DNA of 64,000 bases from UTCFX2 sp963788145 (GCA_963788145.1 CAWBFQ010000003.1:992001-1056000), one strand, 5' to 3'; positions 1-10,081 are shown, numbered from the stretch's first letter. A program made the numbers and translations. The notes: generated by a model from the letters alone, not told the origin.

Positions 1-704
1 TTTATGGCTCCCGCAGGATCACTGGTAGTACTCAACCAGGAAGAAATCGCCGTTTCGCTCCTTACCGTCCAGCGTTACATGCGCGAAATGGGGCTTTCGG
101 GCATCGCCCGGGGCCTAATACGAGCAAACCGGCTCCAGCACACAAGGTTTACCCCGTACGACTGCGTCACGTGAACGCCCTGTATGCCAATCACGTCTGG
201 AGCATAGACATCACGTATATCCGGCTGAAGGGCGGTTGGATGTACCTGGTTGCTATTCGCAATTGGTTCTCCCGATTTGTGGTTGCCTGGAGGTCGATCA
301 GACTCTTGCACTTAACCCTTTGTCCTAAACGCTGTGGATCGTGCCATCGAACTAGCTACACCCACCATCTGGAATAGTGATCAGGGCAGTCATTTCACCA
401 GTCCGCAATACCTGGATCGTCTGACGGCTGCCAATGTTCAGATCAGAGTATGGATGGCCGGGGGCGTGCTGCTGATAACATCTTCACCGAGCGCTTGTGG
501 CGCTCGTGAAGTACGAGGGCTATACATCAACGATTACGCCTCTCCCCGCTAGGTTCGCCCCTCAACTTGCTCGCTACTTCCAATGTCGATAACTTCGAGC
601 GCCCTCATCAGGCCCTCGCCTACCGAACCCCTGCAGAAGTCTATGATGTTAGCAGATTAAGCCGTGCTCAGCACCATTCTTACGAAAGGAGTCCACCTTA
701 CAGT
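1..704 (+). pseudogene. IS3-family transposase (OrfB) remnant
   Basis: This is the C-terminal part of a DDE integrase-type transposase that begins before the window. Joining the frames gives the IS3 OrfB landmarks in order: WSIDITY near 200 (first Asp), WNSDQGSHFTS near 373 (second Asp), FTERLWRS near 485 (catalytic Glu) and ERPHQALAYRTPAEVY near 597. At least three frameshifts and an in-frame TGA after the WRS codons break it, so no functional enzyme is made as the sequence stands. The right boundary is uncertain; the last frame stays open to 851. The element lies next to a hypothetical gene on the opposite strand that ends inside it, which suggests it inserted there. The frameshifts may be decay or sequence error. 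Confidence 0.8.
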
Positions 705-816
705 GACCCCTTTGTGTCATACGTTTACCACCTCACATTTTCAACAGGAATTAACTGTTTCTCTCCACGATTTCGAGTAAACAAAACTTTTCCCATCCCA
801 CTCTTTTATGATGTAA

Positions 817-1071
817 TCATGAGCAAGACCATTGCGAATACACTTGTATAGAGTCTCCGTGAAGAGAATATGCTGGCATATACTTTTCGATAAATTTCGT
901 GAAAGTCACACAATCACTTTTTTTGCCGACAAAATACCCGCTAAGGCTTTCGATGCCAATAACCGTTAAAATTATGACACTCACCTCAATATTGGCTTCT
1001 AAGGATTTTCTCAGATCATGAACAATGAAATTCTCGAAACTTTCCCTAAAAATTCGCCATTCATGTAACAT
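817..1071 (-). CDS. Small hypothetical protein, probably truncated by the neighbouring IS
   Basis: An 84-residue protein of unknown function. Residues about 8-40 are amphipathic and include a short hydrophobic stretch (VSVIILTVIGIESL), followed by a polar C-terminal part. The last 15-20 codons run into the edge of the transposase remnant, so the natural C-terminus has probably been lost. Base composition is AT-rich like the following RmuC gene and unlike the GC-rich genes further on. The start at 1071 is the only ATG that keeps the hydrophobic stretch. I do not recognise a named family. Confidence 0.4.
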   Translation of the reverse strand: MLHEWRIFRESFENFIVHDLRKSLEANIEVSVIILTVIGIESLSGYFVGKKSDCVTFTKFIEKYMPAYSLHGDSIQVYSQWSCS

Positions 1072-1132
1072 TTTAGCCTCCCATTCCTTTGAGTAGGTAT
1101 TATTACCTACTGGATTTTATTGTTGAGGTATT

Positions 1133-2372
1133 TTATCTACCGGTTCGGGCAAAGTACGGATAGTATTTGCTCCCATCTGTAATCCGGTTAGACTGCCACT
1201 TAAATTGTCCCAAAATGGCTCGCATATCATCTCGTGAGTTATTGATCATCGTCACGGCTCTAGAAAACCGTCCGTCTAATTCATCTTGCATAACTTGTAT
1301 GCTTTCATGAGCCGTTTTCAAATAAGTATCCAGCTTTTGCAAATCTATGCTCTGGCTGGATTTTAAAGTGGTTTGGAAAACCAGGAGTAAATATGGCACA
1401 AACATGCTGTAACTTACAATCACAACATTCAATTGAAAAATATCTGCTTGAATACCAGCACAAAGGTCATATACTGCGTCCGGCACAACTGCAACACCAA
1501 AGTTTACAGTGACGCTTGGGTCCAGATATTTTCTGACTTCCTTGGCTTTCGATAATACGACATCCTCAATTGCCTTCTTGAACCTTTGTTGTTCTTGAAT
1601 GTCGTCTGTGTTTAAAAATTGTTCAAGCAAATGGGTCGCCGCCCATTTACTGTCAATTGGCATAATTAAATTGTTCGGTAATTTGAGCGCAAATTCGACA
1701 GATTTTCCACCAATTTTAAAATCCCTAACCTGCCATTCAATTGGTAGTTTCGAAAAAACGACTTCCAAAACATTTTCGCCAGCAGAACCTTTCGTTTGTG
1801 TACCAGCTATGACTGTTTCAAGCCTACGCACCGAATCTGCTACTTGTCGATCTATCTCTTGGTTTGTTTTGATGTGAGATTGAAGTTCCGTTAAGTCATT
1901 TTTTGTCCGAGATAATTCGACCCGCATTGCCCCGGTTGAGTCCGTAAGACTGGTGGTAAGAGATTTGAGTTCGGTAATCGCAGACAATGTATTTGTGGCA
2001 TAAATTCCTACGCCTTGGTTTACCATTCCTTGATTTTTTTCAACCGTTACGAATTCTCTCAGCTAATCCCCGAACTTCATTACCTAAGAGATTAACACCT
2101 TGATAGACAATATTTTGATTTGATTTTACTGTTCCAATTCTTTCACCTAAACCACGAACCTCCGCCTGTAAAACACTGGCTGTCTGGTTTATTGGCTCAA
2201 TTTGTGATAATTTTTCAGTTATTATCGCCATCTGGGGTAATAATAATGACACTTCACCTTTATTGTTTTGAAGTCTTCGGATCTGAAAGAACATAACAAT
2301 GATGATAACCAATAAAAACAAGAAAAGCAAAGCAACAAGCCCAACGCTGATAATGATAGTCTCTGTCGTCAT
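1133..2372 (-). CDS. rmuC: RmuC-family DNA recombination protein (one frameshift)
   Basis: RmuC proteins are membrane-anchored coiled-coil proteins with a nuclease-like domain that limit rearrangements at inverted repeats. The N-terminal frame (2372-2040) has a transmembrane helix at residues about 7-30 followed by coiled coil. The second frame (2026-1133) carries the RmuC domain: KGSAGENVLEVVF, then MPIDSKW, then a helical C-terminus. The two halves are out of frame by one base near 2040-2050. A repeated sequence motif bridges the join (SNQNIVYQGV in the first half, KNQGMVNQGV in the second), which shows they are one gene. The start at 2372 has GAGAGGG upstream. The gene is AT-rich relative to the window. 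The break is probably an indel error, but a real mutation cannot be excluded. Confidence 0.75.
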
Positions 2373-2700
2373 CTTGATATTTTCCCTCTCCGATACCCAC
2401 CGGGCGGCGGGTTAGCAACGATGCAGTTATTATATCTCAACCCTATGGGTCCGCAAAAGAAATCAACTTGCGAGCGCCTCCTTTCGCGCCCTTCGTGTTC
2501 CAAACCCCTTTCGTGTATTTCGTGCCTTTCGTGGTAAGAAAAGCCCCGCTTAATGGAAAGACCTCCGAGAACTCGGAGGTCTCGCCCTATCCCTTTCGCC
2601 TCCTTCGTGTTCCAATCCCCTTTCGTGGTAAGAAAAGCCTCCCCCTCAAACCCCAGACCTCCGAAGTCTCTACCAAAGGGATGTGATTTTTTCTCTCATC
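2373..2700. repeat. Intergenic repeat block with AGACCTCCGAG palindrome
   Basis: No credible gene lies here. The segment has two copies of a degenerate unit (CTTCGTGTTCCAA followed by CCCTTTCGTGG and TAAGAAAAGCC), near 2490-2545 and 2608-2640. A palindrome lies between them at 2559-2582, with arms AGACCTCCGAG and CTCGGAGGTCT and a 2-nt loop. A half copy, AGACCTCCGAAGTCT, lies near 2654. The same palindrome recurs at 7462 and 9966, each time with the TTCGTGTTCCAA-like unit nearby, so these are copies of one dispersed element. Overlapping short open frames here are repeat translations. Confidence 0.7.
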
Positions 2701-2721
2701 TTTCCCTTACCCGTCAGCCCC

Positions 2722-2768
2722 TTGACAGATCGAATAATGGCGGTATATTCAACTTCGTTTAACTATTC
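2722..2768 (+). promoter_or_regulatory. Promoter and possible operator of marR copy 1
   Basis: TTGACA at 2722-2727 and TATATT at 2744-2749 are separated by 16 bp. Downstream, TTAACTATTC at 2759-2768 is also found in the equivalent place before the second marR gene (46647-46656). The shared 10-mer is a candidate MarR binding site; that is inference. Confidence 0.65.
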
Positions 2769-2781
2769 AAGGATGTTGATT

Positions 2782-3226
2782 ATGTTGCCAACTATGACAC
2801 TAACTAAAGTGATACGGGAATGGTCGGAAGTATTCATGCAGCGCTCGATGCGCGACTTCAAACGATTCATGGATACCACCGGGTTGTCGTTTTCCCAAAT
2901 CAATATCCTGATGCGCCTGTTCCATCGCGGCAGCACCAACGTCTCGGAGATCGGCGAGCAATTGGGCGTGACCAACGCCGCAGCCAGCCAGGCTGTGGAT
3001 CGATTGGTGGGGATGGGCTTGATCGAACGGACGGAGGACCCTGAAGATCGCCGGACCAAACGACTGGAGCTGACCCCAAAAGGGCGCGCCGCCATCGAAA
3101 AGGGGATCCAGGCCCGCAGCGAATGGATCGAAGGCGTCACGAACAGCCTTCAACCCGGAACAGCAAGAAATGATCATATCGGCCCTCACCTTACTGACCG
3201 ATGCGGCCCTAAAGGCAAATGATTAG
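2782..3226 (+). CDS. MarR-family transcriptional regulator (one frameshift)
   Basis: A winged-helix regulator, about 147 residues when repaired. The recognition region reads FSQINILMRL, then NVSEIGEQLGVTNAAASQAV, followed by the wing ERTEDPEDRRTKRLELT, all typical of MarR. I chose the ATG at 2782 because AAGGA lies 9 nt upstream; an ATG at 2773 is the alternative. Near 3148 the frame must shift by one base, after which the C-terminal dimerisation helix continues as FNPEQQEMIISALTLLTDAA and stops at 3224-3226. It lies 80 bp upstream of two ABC exporter genes and, as in the second copy at 46.7 kb, probably represses its own operon in response to a drug or metabolite (inference). Confidence 0.85.
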
Positions 3227-3307
3227 ATTCACTCCAAATCCAGCCGTCACGAACATCCTGGCTGGAGCCGCACGTCATTATTTCTTTCTAGAGGAGTTTT
3301 CACAGCT

Positions 3308-5557
3308 ATGCTGCGATTAGTCAAATATTTAAAACCCTATACCCTTTTAATCCTGCTTGCCATCGCCTTGTTGTTTGTGCAGGCAAACGCCGACCTGGCC
3401 CTGCCGGACTATTTGTCCGATATCGTGAACGTCGGCATTCAGCAGGGAGGCGTGGCAAACGCCGTGCCCGTGGCGATCCGCCAGAGCGAGATGAACAAGC
3501 TCACCCTGTTCATGAGCCCGGCGGACAAAACCAGAGTGCTCTCCGCTTACACCCTGGTGGATCAGAATTCAGCCGACTTATGCCAGCGATGTCATTCTAT
3601 ACCCCACCCTTGCTCAAGAGCCTGTCTATGTCCTGAACGAGGTGGACAATGCAGAGATCACCTGGCTGAACCCCGTGATGGGCAAGGCATTTCTGGTCGT
3701 TTCGGGCATCCAGCAGATGCTGGCAGACCCGGCCAGCGGCGAATGCTATGGCCGCCGGGATGGGCTTCGACCTGACCAAACTGCCGCCCGGGGCGGACAT
3801 TTTTACGGCGCTTGGGCAGCTGCCCGCGGCGCAGCTTTCCCAGCTAACCAGCGCCTTCGAGACGAAGTTTGCCGACCTGGGCGACAAGTATGATCGTCCA
3901 GGCTGCCGTCCCGGCTGTCAAGGCCGAGTATGCTGCCCTTGGGATGGATACCGGCAAGCTGTCTTCGAGCTATATTATCCACATCGGTCTGCTGATGCTG
4001 CTCGTCACCTTGCTCTCCGGGACCTGTACGATCATCGTCGGCTACCTGTCGGCCCGAACCGCCGCCGGGCTGGCGCGCGATCTGCGCCGGCATGTCTTCC
4101 AACGGGTCGAGAGCTTTTCCAGCGCCGAGTTCGACAAGTTCTCCACCGCCTCGCTGATCACCCGCTCCACCAACGATATCACCCAGATCCAGATGGTGGT
4201 GATCATGATGATGCGCATGGTCTTCTATGCGCCCATCATCGGCGTCGGCGGCATGATCCGCGCCCTGGGCAAAGCCACCTCCATGTGGTGGATCATCGCC
4301 CTGGCGGTGGTCGTGCTGCTCGGCCTGATCATGACCGTCTTCTCGATCGCCCTGCCCAAATTCAAGATCATCCAAAGCCTGATCGACCGGCTCAACCTGG
4401 TGACGCGCGAAAACCTGTCCGGCATGATGGTCATCCGGGCCTTCAACATGCAGGAGTTCGAAGAAAGCGCTTCGACAAGGCCAACCAAGATCTGACCAGC
4501 ACCAGCCTGTTCATCAACCGCGTCATGGTGATCATGATGCCGGTCATGATGCTGATCATGAACGGCGTGACGCTGCTGATCATCTGGGTCGGCGCCCATC
4601 AGGTGGCCCAGTCCACCATGCAGGTCGGCGATATGATGGCCTTCATGCAGTATGCCATGCAGATCGTGTTCGCCTTCCTGATGCTGTCGATGATGTTCAT
4701 CATCCTGCCGCGGGCGTCTGTCTCCGGCGACCGCATCGCGGATGTGCTGGAGACCGAACCGGTCGATCAAGGACCCGCAAGATCCCAAGCAGCTTCCCGA
4801 GCCGTTCAAGGGCACGGTCGAGTTCCGCAATGTCTCCTTCCGCTACCCGGGCGCAGAGGAGGATGTGCTGCACAATATCAGCTTCACCGCCCAGCCCGGT
4901 CAGACCACGGCCTTCATCGGCACCACCGGTTCCGGCAAATCCACCATCGTCAACCTGATCCCGCGCTTCTACGATGTGACCGAGGGCGCGATCTTTGTGG
5001 ATGGGATCGATATCCGCGAGGTCACCCAGCACGACCTGCGCGAGCAAGATCGGCTATGTCCCGCAGAAGGGCATGCTGTTCTCCGGCACGATCGAAAGCA
5101 ACCTGCGCTATGCCGATGAAAACGCCAGCGACGAAGACCTTGAAATTGGCCGCCGACATCGCCCAGGCCAGCGAGTTCATCGCCTCCAAGACCGGAAGGG
5201 CATGCAAGCCGAAATCGCCCAGGGCGGGACGAACGTCTCCGGCGGGCAGAAACAGCGCCTTTCGATTGCCCGCGCCCTGGTCAAGAAAGCGCCCGATCTA
5301 TATCTTTGACGACAGCTTTTCGGCCCTGGATTTCAAGACCGATGCAGCCTTGCGCAAGGCGCTCAAGGAGCAGACCGGCGACAGCACCATGCTGATCGTC
5401 ACCCAGCGCATCGCCACCATCAAGAATGCCGAGCAGATCATCGTGCTGGATGAGGGCAAGATCGTCGGCAAGGGCACACCATGACGAACTGATGAAAGAC
5501 TGCGAAGTCTATCGGGAAATTGCCCTGTCGCAGTTGAGCAAGGAGGAACTGGCATGA
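3308..5557 (+). CDS. ABC exporter half-transporter, degenerate-site subunit (frameshifted)
   Basis: A fused membrane-domain/ATPase half-transporter of about 745 codons, broken by several single-base indels (for example near 3580, 3890, 4470, 4765, 5045, 5152 and 5290). TM1 is at residues about 10-30. An unusually long extracytoplasmic insert of about 150 residues follows before TM2. The ATPase has Walker A GTTGSGKST, signature VSGGQKQR, Walker B IFDDSFSALD (Asp in place of the catalytic Glu) and VTQRIAT (Gln in place of the H-loop His). Those substitutions mark it as the non-catalytic partner of a heterodimeric exporter such as TM287/288. RBS TAGAGGAG precedes the ATG at 3308. The stop overlaps the ATG of the next gene. 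Exported substrate unknown. Confidence 0.85.
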
Positions 5558-7450
5558 ACAATGCAAACCGCAACACCACAGCCAACCCCAGCTCGAAGGC
5601 CTGGCCGACGCGGCAGGGCCCGATGGGCGCGGCGGCCCGATGGCGCATGATGCGAAGAGGCGAAAAGCCGCGCGACTTCAAGGGCACCCTGACCAAGCTG
5701 ATCCAATATCTTGGGCGATACCGGCTTCTGATCCTGTTCGTCTGATCTTCTGGCCATCGCCTCGACCGTCTTCTCAGCATCGTCGGCCCCAAGATCCTGG
5801 GCAAGGCCACCACCAAGCTGTTCGAAGGCGTGATGGCCCAGATCGCCGGCACCGGCTCGATCGACTTCGCCTACATCGGCAACATCATCCTGCATGACCC
5901 TGTGCTGTACCTGCTCTCCGCCCTGTTCAGCTACATCCAGGGCTGGATCATGTCCGGCGTGTCGATGAACATCACCTACCGCTTCCGCAAGGACATTGCC
6001 GAAAAGATCAACCGCATGCCGCTCAGATACTTCGACGGCACCAACCACGGCGAGGTGCTCTCGCGCATCACCAACGATGTGGATACGGTCAGCCAGACGC
6101 TGAACCAGAGCCTGACGCAGATCATCACCTCGGTCACCACGGTGGTCGGCGTGCTGGTGATGATGTTCACCATCAGCTGGCAGATGACCCTGGTGGCTCT
6201 GGTCATCCTTCCGCTCTCCTTCGGCATCATCGGCCTGATCGTCAGCAAGTCGCAGGTATACTTCAAGCAGCAGCAGGATTACCTGGGCCACGTCAACGGC
6301 CACGTCGAGGAAATGTACGGCGGCCACCTGGTGATGAAAGCCTTCAACGGCGAAGCGCAAGAGCGTTGAGCAATTCGACCAGATCAACGACACCCTGTAC
6401 GACTCGGCCTGGAAATCGCAGTTCCTGTCCGGCCTGATGATCCCGATCATGAACTTCGTCGGCAACCTGGGCTATGTCGCCGTCTGCATCCTGGGCGGCT
6501 ACCTGGCCGTGCAGAGGCACCATCACCATCGGCGATATCCAGGCCTTCATCCAGTATGTCCGCTCGTTCACCCAGCCGATCTCCCAGATCGCCAACATCT
6601 CCAATATCCTCCAGCAGACCGCGGCCGCCGCCGAGCGCGTCTTCGAGTTCCTGGCCGAACCCGAGGAAGTTGCCCGATACCGCCGACGCCGGTCACGCTT
6701 GGAAACGGTCGAAGGGCGCGTGGATTTCAAGCATGTTCACTTCGGCTACAGCCCGGACAAGATCATCATCAACGACTTCTCCTTCTACGCCGAACCCGGC
6801 CAGAAGATCGCCATCGTCGGCCCAACCGGCGCCGGCAAGACCACCATGGTCAAGCTGCTGATGCGCTTCTATGATGTCAACAGCGGCGCCATCCTGGTGG
6901 ACGGCCACGATATCAAGGATTTCACCCGCGGCGACCTGCGCTGCATGTTCGGCATGGTGCTGCAGGATACCTGGCTCTACAACGGCACATCATGGAGAAC
7001 ATCCGCTACGGCCGCTCCGGACGCCACGCGACGAGGAGGTGATCGCCGCCGCCAAGGCCGCCCACGCCGACCACTTCGTCCGCACCCTGCCGGATGGCTA
7101 CAACATGGTGCTCAACGAAGAGACCACCAACATCTCGCAGGGCCAGATGCAGCTGCTGACCATCGCCCGCGCCATCCTGGCCGACCCCACGATCCTGATC
7201 CTGGACGAAGCCACCAGTTCGGTGGATACCCACACCGAGGTGCTGATCCAGAAGGCGATGGACACCCTGATGAAGGGCCGCACCAGCTTCATCATCGCCC
7301 ATCGCCTGTCCACCATCCGCAACGCCGACTTGATCCTGGTGATGAACGACGGCGACATCGTGGAGCAGGGCAAGCACGACGAAGCTGCTGGCGAAGAACG
7401 GCTTCTACGCCGAACTCTACAACAGCCAGTTCGAAGGCAAGGAAATCTAA
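5554..7450 (+). CDS. ABC exporter half-transporter, catalytic subunit (frameshifted)
   Basis: Partner of the preceding gene, with the ATG overlapping its stop. About 630 codons, with a Gln/Arg-rich N-terminal tail, six TM helices and a C-terminal ATPase: Walker A GPTGAGKTT, signature ISQGQMQL, Walker B ILILDEATSSVD with intact Glu, and H-loop IIAHRLST. It therefore supplies the residues for the competent ATP site. Indels near 5745, 5775, 6365, 6510, 6670, 6985, 7020 and 7380 split the frame, more densely than in most genes here. The intact homologue at 48972-50819 shows what the unbroken protein looks like. Sequence error is the likely cause; decay of a redundant paralogue is the alternative. 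A strong palindrome follows at 7462. Confidence 0.85.
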
Positions 7451-7461
7451 GCCGCAATAAA

Positions 7462-7494
7462 AGACCTCCGAGTTCTGCGAGAACTCGGAGGTCT
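7462..7494 (+). terminator. Perfect 15-bp palindrome after the ABC operon
   Basis: Arms AGACCTCCGAGTTCT (7462-7476) and AGAACTCGGAGGTCT (7480-7494) are separated by GCG. It lies 12 bp past the exporter stop and would form a very stable hairpin. There is no long T tract, so termination is an inference; it is also a member of the dispersed palindrome family seen at 2559 and 9966. Confidence 0.55.
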
Positions 7495-7593
7495 GGGCTG
7501 GCGCGCCTACCTTTCGCGTTCTTTCGTGTTCCAACTTCCTCCGGGGGATTTATCTCCCGGCTACTGGATGCTAATATTTCCTTATATTTTCCC

Positions 7594-7623
7594 TTGACAA
7601 TGCTGTATATCATACAGTATAAT
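7594..7623 (+). promoter_or_regulatory. Consensus promoter with PadR-type operator in the spacer
   Basis: TTGACA (7594-7599) and TATAAT (7618-7623), both perfect consensus, are 18 bp apart. The spacer holds the inverted repeat CTGTAT-ATC-ATACAG (7603-7617). An operator between -35 and -10 just before a padR gene points to autorepression. The -10 ends 7 nt before the ATG at 7631, so the transcript is probably leaderless. Confidence 0.8.
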
Positions 7624-7630
7624 GCGCCAC

Positions 7631-7996
7631 ATGATGACAGAACAGCTTTCTCCCGATGTGTACGATAAGCTGGTGCAGGAGCTGCGCCGTGGGGTGTTGG
7701 TGCTGGCCGCGCTCAGCCAGCTCGATCAGGCCCAGTACGGCTACTCGCTGATCAGCGAACTGGCCGAACAGGGGCTGGAAATCGACCAGGGCACGTTGTA
7801 CCCGCTGCTGCGCCGCCTGGAAGCGGACGGGCTGCTGCAAAGCGAATGGAACACCGAGGGCTCGCGCCCGCGCCGCTATTACGTGATCAGCCCGGCGGGG
7901 CGGCAGTTGTTGCCCAGGCTCTCGGTAGAATGGCGCGGCATGTCCGCGGTGTTGGAGCGTTTGTTATCCGGCGAAATGCCTGAGAAAGGAAATTAG
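7631..7996 (+). CDS. PadR-family transcriptional regulator
   Basis: A winged-helix repressor of about 121 residues. The core is LDQAQYGYSLISELAEQ, then IDQGTLYPLLRRLEADG and the wing GSRPRRYYVISPAGRQ, the classic PadR pattern. An ATG at 7622 overlaps the -10 hexamer and cannot be the start. ATG 7631 (or 7634) sits at the expected transcription start, so it is probably read from a leaderless mRNA. The stop lies 4 bp before the HAAS gene, so the two form an operon. PadR/HAAS pairs are a known arrangement in which the small regulator controls a membrane protein; the inducer is not evident from the sequence. Confidence 0.9.
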   Translation: MMTEQLSPDVYDKLVQELRRGVLVLAALSQLDQAQYGYSLISELAEQGLEIDQGTLYPLLRRLEADGLLQSEWNTEGSRPRRYYVISPAGRQLLPRLSVEWRGMSAVLERLLSGEMPEKGN

Positions 7997-7999
7997 GGA

Positions 8000-9040
8000 A
8001 TGGAACTGATCGAACGTTACCTGCATGAAGTCGGGCGCTACCTGCCAGCCAAGAATCGGGCGGATATCCAGGCCGAGCTGCGCTCGCTGCTGGTGGACGC
8101 CCTGGAGGCGCGTGCCGCTGGGGAGGCTGGCGATGATGCGGCTGTGGCGCTGCTGAAGGAGTTCGGCTCGCCCAAGAAGGTGGCGGCATCCTACTGGCCG
8201 GAAGGGCAGTATCTGATTGGCCCGGCGCTTTTCCCTGTCTTCCGCACGGTGTGCAGCATCGCCCTGCTGGTGCTGGTGATCGTGCACCTGGTGGTGATGA
8301 CCATCGCCTGGCTGGCCAACCCAGAGCCATTGCACCTGCTCAACGGGCTGTCCCAGTTCTGGGGGAATGCGATGGGCGCCCTGGGCTCGATCGTGGCGGT
8401 GTTCTACCTGCTCCAGCTTTTCGAGGTGCGCTTCGAGCAGCAGGCTCAGGAGTGGGACCCGCGCCAGCTTCCGCTGGTCGAGCAGCACGAACCGGTGCGG
8501 CGCGGCGGGGTGATCTTCGAAATTGCGCTGACGATGGCGCTGCTGGTCGCCTTACTGGGCTTCCCGCAGTATCTTGGGGCGGTGGTCACCCCAGGCACGC
8601 CGATCATCCCCAACCCGGTGATCAACAGCCACATCCCACTGATCGTCTTTTCGCTCCTGCTCGGCTTGGCGATGGATGTGTGGCTGCTGTGGCAGGGGCG
8701 CTGGCAATTCCCGGCGCGGGCGATCAAGCTGGGCGTGGATATGTTCAGCATTTACGTGCTGGCGGCGCTGATCTCGGCGCACGCAGCCTGGCTCGGACCG
8801 CGCACGGGCGCTGGATTTTTCGATCTGTTGGATCGTTTGTCCGCCGGGACGCTCAGCGACGTGGGAGCGACCGAAATCCTGGTCGTGCAGTTCACGCAGA
8901 TTGGCCTGACCATTGCCCTGGTCGTGGTGGGGGTCGAAACGCTCGTGCAGCTTTACCGCCTGGCCCGGAGTTGGCTGGAAGCAAGATCGCAGCCGGTCCT
9001 CGGACCTTCACAGCCGGCCAAAGCGAACCCCGATCGATAA
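8000..9040 (+). CDS. HAAS-domain integral membrane protein
   Basis: A 346-residue protein. Residues 1-60 form the helical HAAS-type signalling domain (LIERYLHEVGRYLPAKNR, with VALLKEFGSPKKVAASY), which is typically co-encoded with PadR regulators. About six transmembrane helices follow, at roughly 77-105, 120-142, 172-195, 212-232, 245-268 and 300-320. AGGAAATTAGGG precedes the ATG, and the gene starts 4 bp after padR. Family knowledge suggests a membrane sensor or permease controlled with its PadR partner. The exact role is unknown. No frameshift is seen. A GC-rich hairpin follows at 9092. Confidence 0.8.
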   Translation: MELIERYLHEVGRYLPAKNRADIQAELRSLLVDALEARAAGEAGDDAAVALLKEFGSPKKVAASYWPEGQYLIGPALFPVFRTVCSIALLVLVIVHLVVMTIAWLANPEPLHLLNGLSQFWGNAMGALGSIVAVFYLLQLFEVRFEQQAQEWDPRQLPLVEQHEPVRRGGVIFEIALTMALLVALLGFPQYLGAVVTPGTPIIPNPVINSHIPLIVFSLLLGLAMDVWLLWQGRWQFPARAIKLGVDMFSIYVLAALISAHAAWLGPRTGAGFFDLLDRLSAGTLSDVGATEILVVQFTQIGLTIALVVVGVETLVQLYRLARSWLEARSQPVLGPSQPAKANPDR

Positions 9041-9091
9041 TGCCAGTTTCTTGTTGGCAGCGGGCAGGCGCAGGCTTGCGAATCGGATGGC

Positions 9092-9120
9092 GCGTGCGGC
9101 GCGTTGGGGCCGCCGCACGC
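9092..9120. terminator. GC-rich hairpin between convergent genes
   Basis: GCGTGCGGCG and CGCCGCACGC pair around GTTGGGGC, followed by ATTTTA on the plus strand. It separates the HAAS gene from the convergent membrane-protein gene and could serve both. Confidence 0.6.
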
Positions 9121-9124
9121 GATT

Positions 9125-9744
9125 TTAGTCCGCTTTGGTGGGTTTGCGTATGTCAAGTCCCCATAGCAAAATACCTTGCCAAACGCTGATGATCGTGCCA
9201 AGGAATAAAACAAGCCCTTCGAGGTCTGGGAACCGATAAACAAACCAGGACAAACCTCCTGCCAGAAGATAGAACACATTAAGCAGGCGAGGAAAGTGGC
9301 GAGATGTCCAACCGGCTGAACCAAGCAGCACAAATGCCCATCCTAGAAAATGAAATCCAACCGCATTCACCCTGACACAAGCGTTGTCCAAACGATGAGA
9401 ACTGTCGTGGAGTTTTGCAAATTCAACTCAGGATGGATCAAATGGTAGTGACGATTAGAAGCGCGGATAAAAGCGACCGCCGCCATCCCCGCTGCTGAAA
9501 GGACAGCCGCAAGCAGCGCCAGGTCCATGCGACGAAAAGCATTCTCAGCGATGCGTTCGCGAAGCACATAGATCACAAAGATTAAACTGGCTGAAAGGAT
9601 GGGACCGTAAAGAAAATCCGCCAGGTCATAAGTCAATACTCCGCCGGCGTCTCGCAAATTTCCGGTTAAATAAATCAATGGCGTAACGACAAACGACGCC
9701 GCAATTAAGAAAGATGCAAGCCCAGCCCATTTGTTGATTGTCAT
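9125..9744 (-). CDS. Hypothetical polytopic membrane protein (one frameshift)
   Basis: About 206 residues with six or so hydrophobic helices, starting at the ATG at 9744 (MTINKWAGLASFLIAAS) with GGAGAAAAAG upstream. The first part ends in IVWTTLVSG and the second resumes as VNAVGFHFLGW. The two join if the G run in AGGGTG near 9373 is one base too short, which fits a homopolymer error. Aromatic and small residues dominate and there is no soluble domain. I do not recognise the family with confidence. It converges on the HAAS gene and is separated from the next tRNA by a repeat region. Confidence 0.6.
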
Positions 9745-10008
9745 TGTCTTTTTCTCCAGGCCAGATGTAAAATCCACCAGCAGTATGCGCTTCGCCGAAA
9801 TCTGCGGTTCCCTGCGCTCGACTTATCCGGATTATAAAACCATTTAACCTCCCATACAATTACCCCGAGCATAAATCATAGAAAGCCGCGAAATCTTTTC
9901 GCCCTCTTTCGCTACTTTCGCCGCCTTCGCGTTCCAATGGTTTGGATGCAAGACCTTCGAATAAAAGACTTCCGAGTTCTCAGAGAACTCGGACGTCTGG
10001 AAATTCTG
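9745..10008. repeat. Repeat-bearing spacer with imperfect palindrome
   Basis: No gene is seen. A CTTTCGCCGCCTTCGCGTTCCAA unit (degenerate) lies near 9910-9935. A palindrome with arms AGACTTCCGAGTTCT (9966-9980) and AGAACTCGGACGTCT (9984-9998) lies 11 bp past the 3' end of the tRNA gene, where it may end the tRNA transcript. Both match the elements at 2.5 and 7.5 kb. Confidence 0.6.
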
Positions 10009-10081
10009 TGGCGAGAGTGGGACTTGAACCCACGACCCGTGAATTATGAGCTCACTGCTCTGCCAACTGAGCTACCTCGCC
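10009..10081 (-). tRNA. tRNA-Met (CAU)
   Basis: A 73-nt cloverleaf. The acceptor stem GGCGAGG pairs with TCTCGCC (one G-U), the D arm is GCTC..GAGC, the anticodon stem GTGAG/TTCAC encloses loop CTCATAA with anticodon CAT, and the T arm is GTGGG-TTCAAGT-CCCAC. The 1-72 pair is G-C and the anticodon stem lacks the three consecutive G-C pairs of initiators, so it is elongator Met, or a CAU tRNA-Ile modified to lysidine. CCA is not encoded. Confidence 0.93.

Noticed and set aside
1133..2026. A free-standing cytoplasmic RmuC fragment with a separate membrane protein upstream
   Set aside because: The repeated QNIVYQGV/QGMVNQGV motif across the one-base gap shows both are parts of one RmuC gene.
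3748..5484. A 578-codon open frame through the first exporter gene
   Set aside because: It is a product of the indels. Most of it is Arg/Pro-rich out-of-frame translation, and only parts coincide with the ABC domains. The merged exporter entry explains the region.
9125..9391. A separate 88-residue membrane protein
   Set aside because: Its frame continues the preceding gene if one G is added near 9373; the hydrophobic pattern is continuous.
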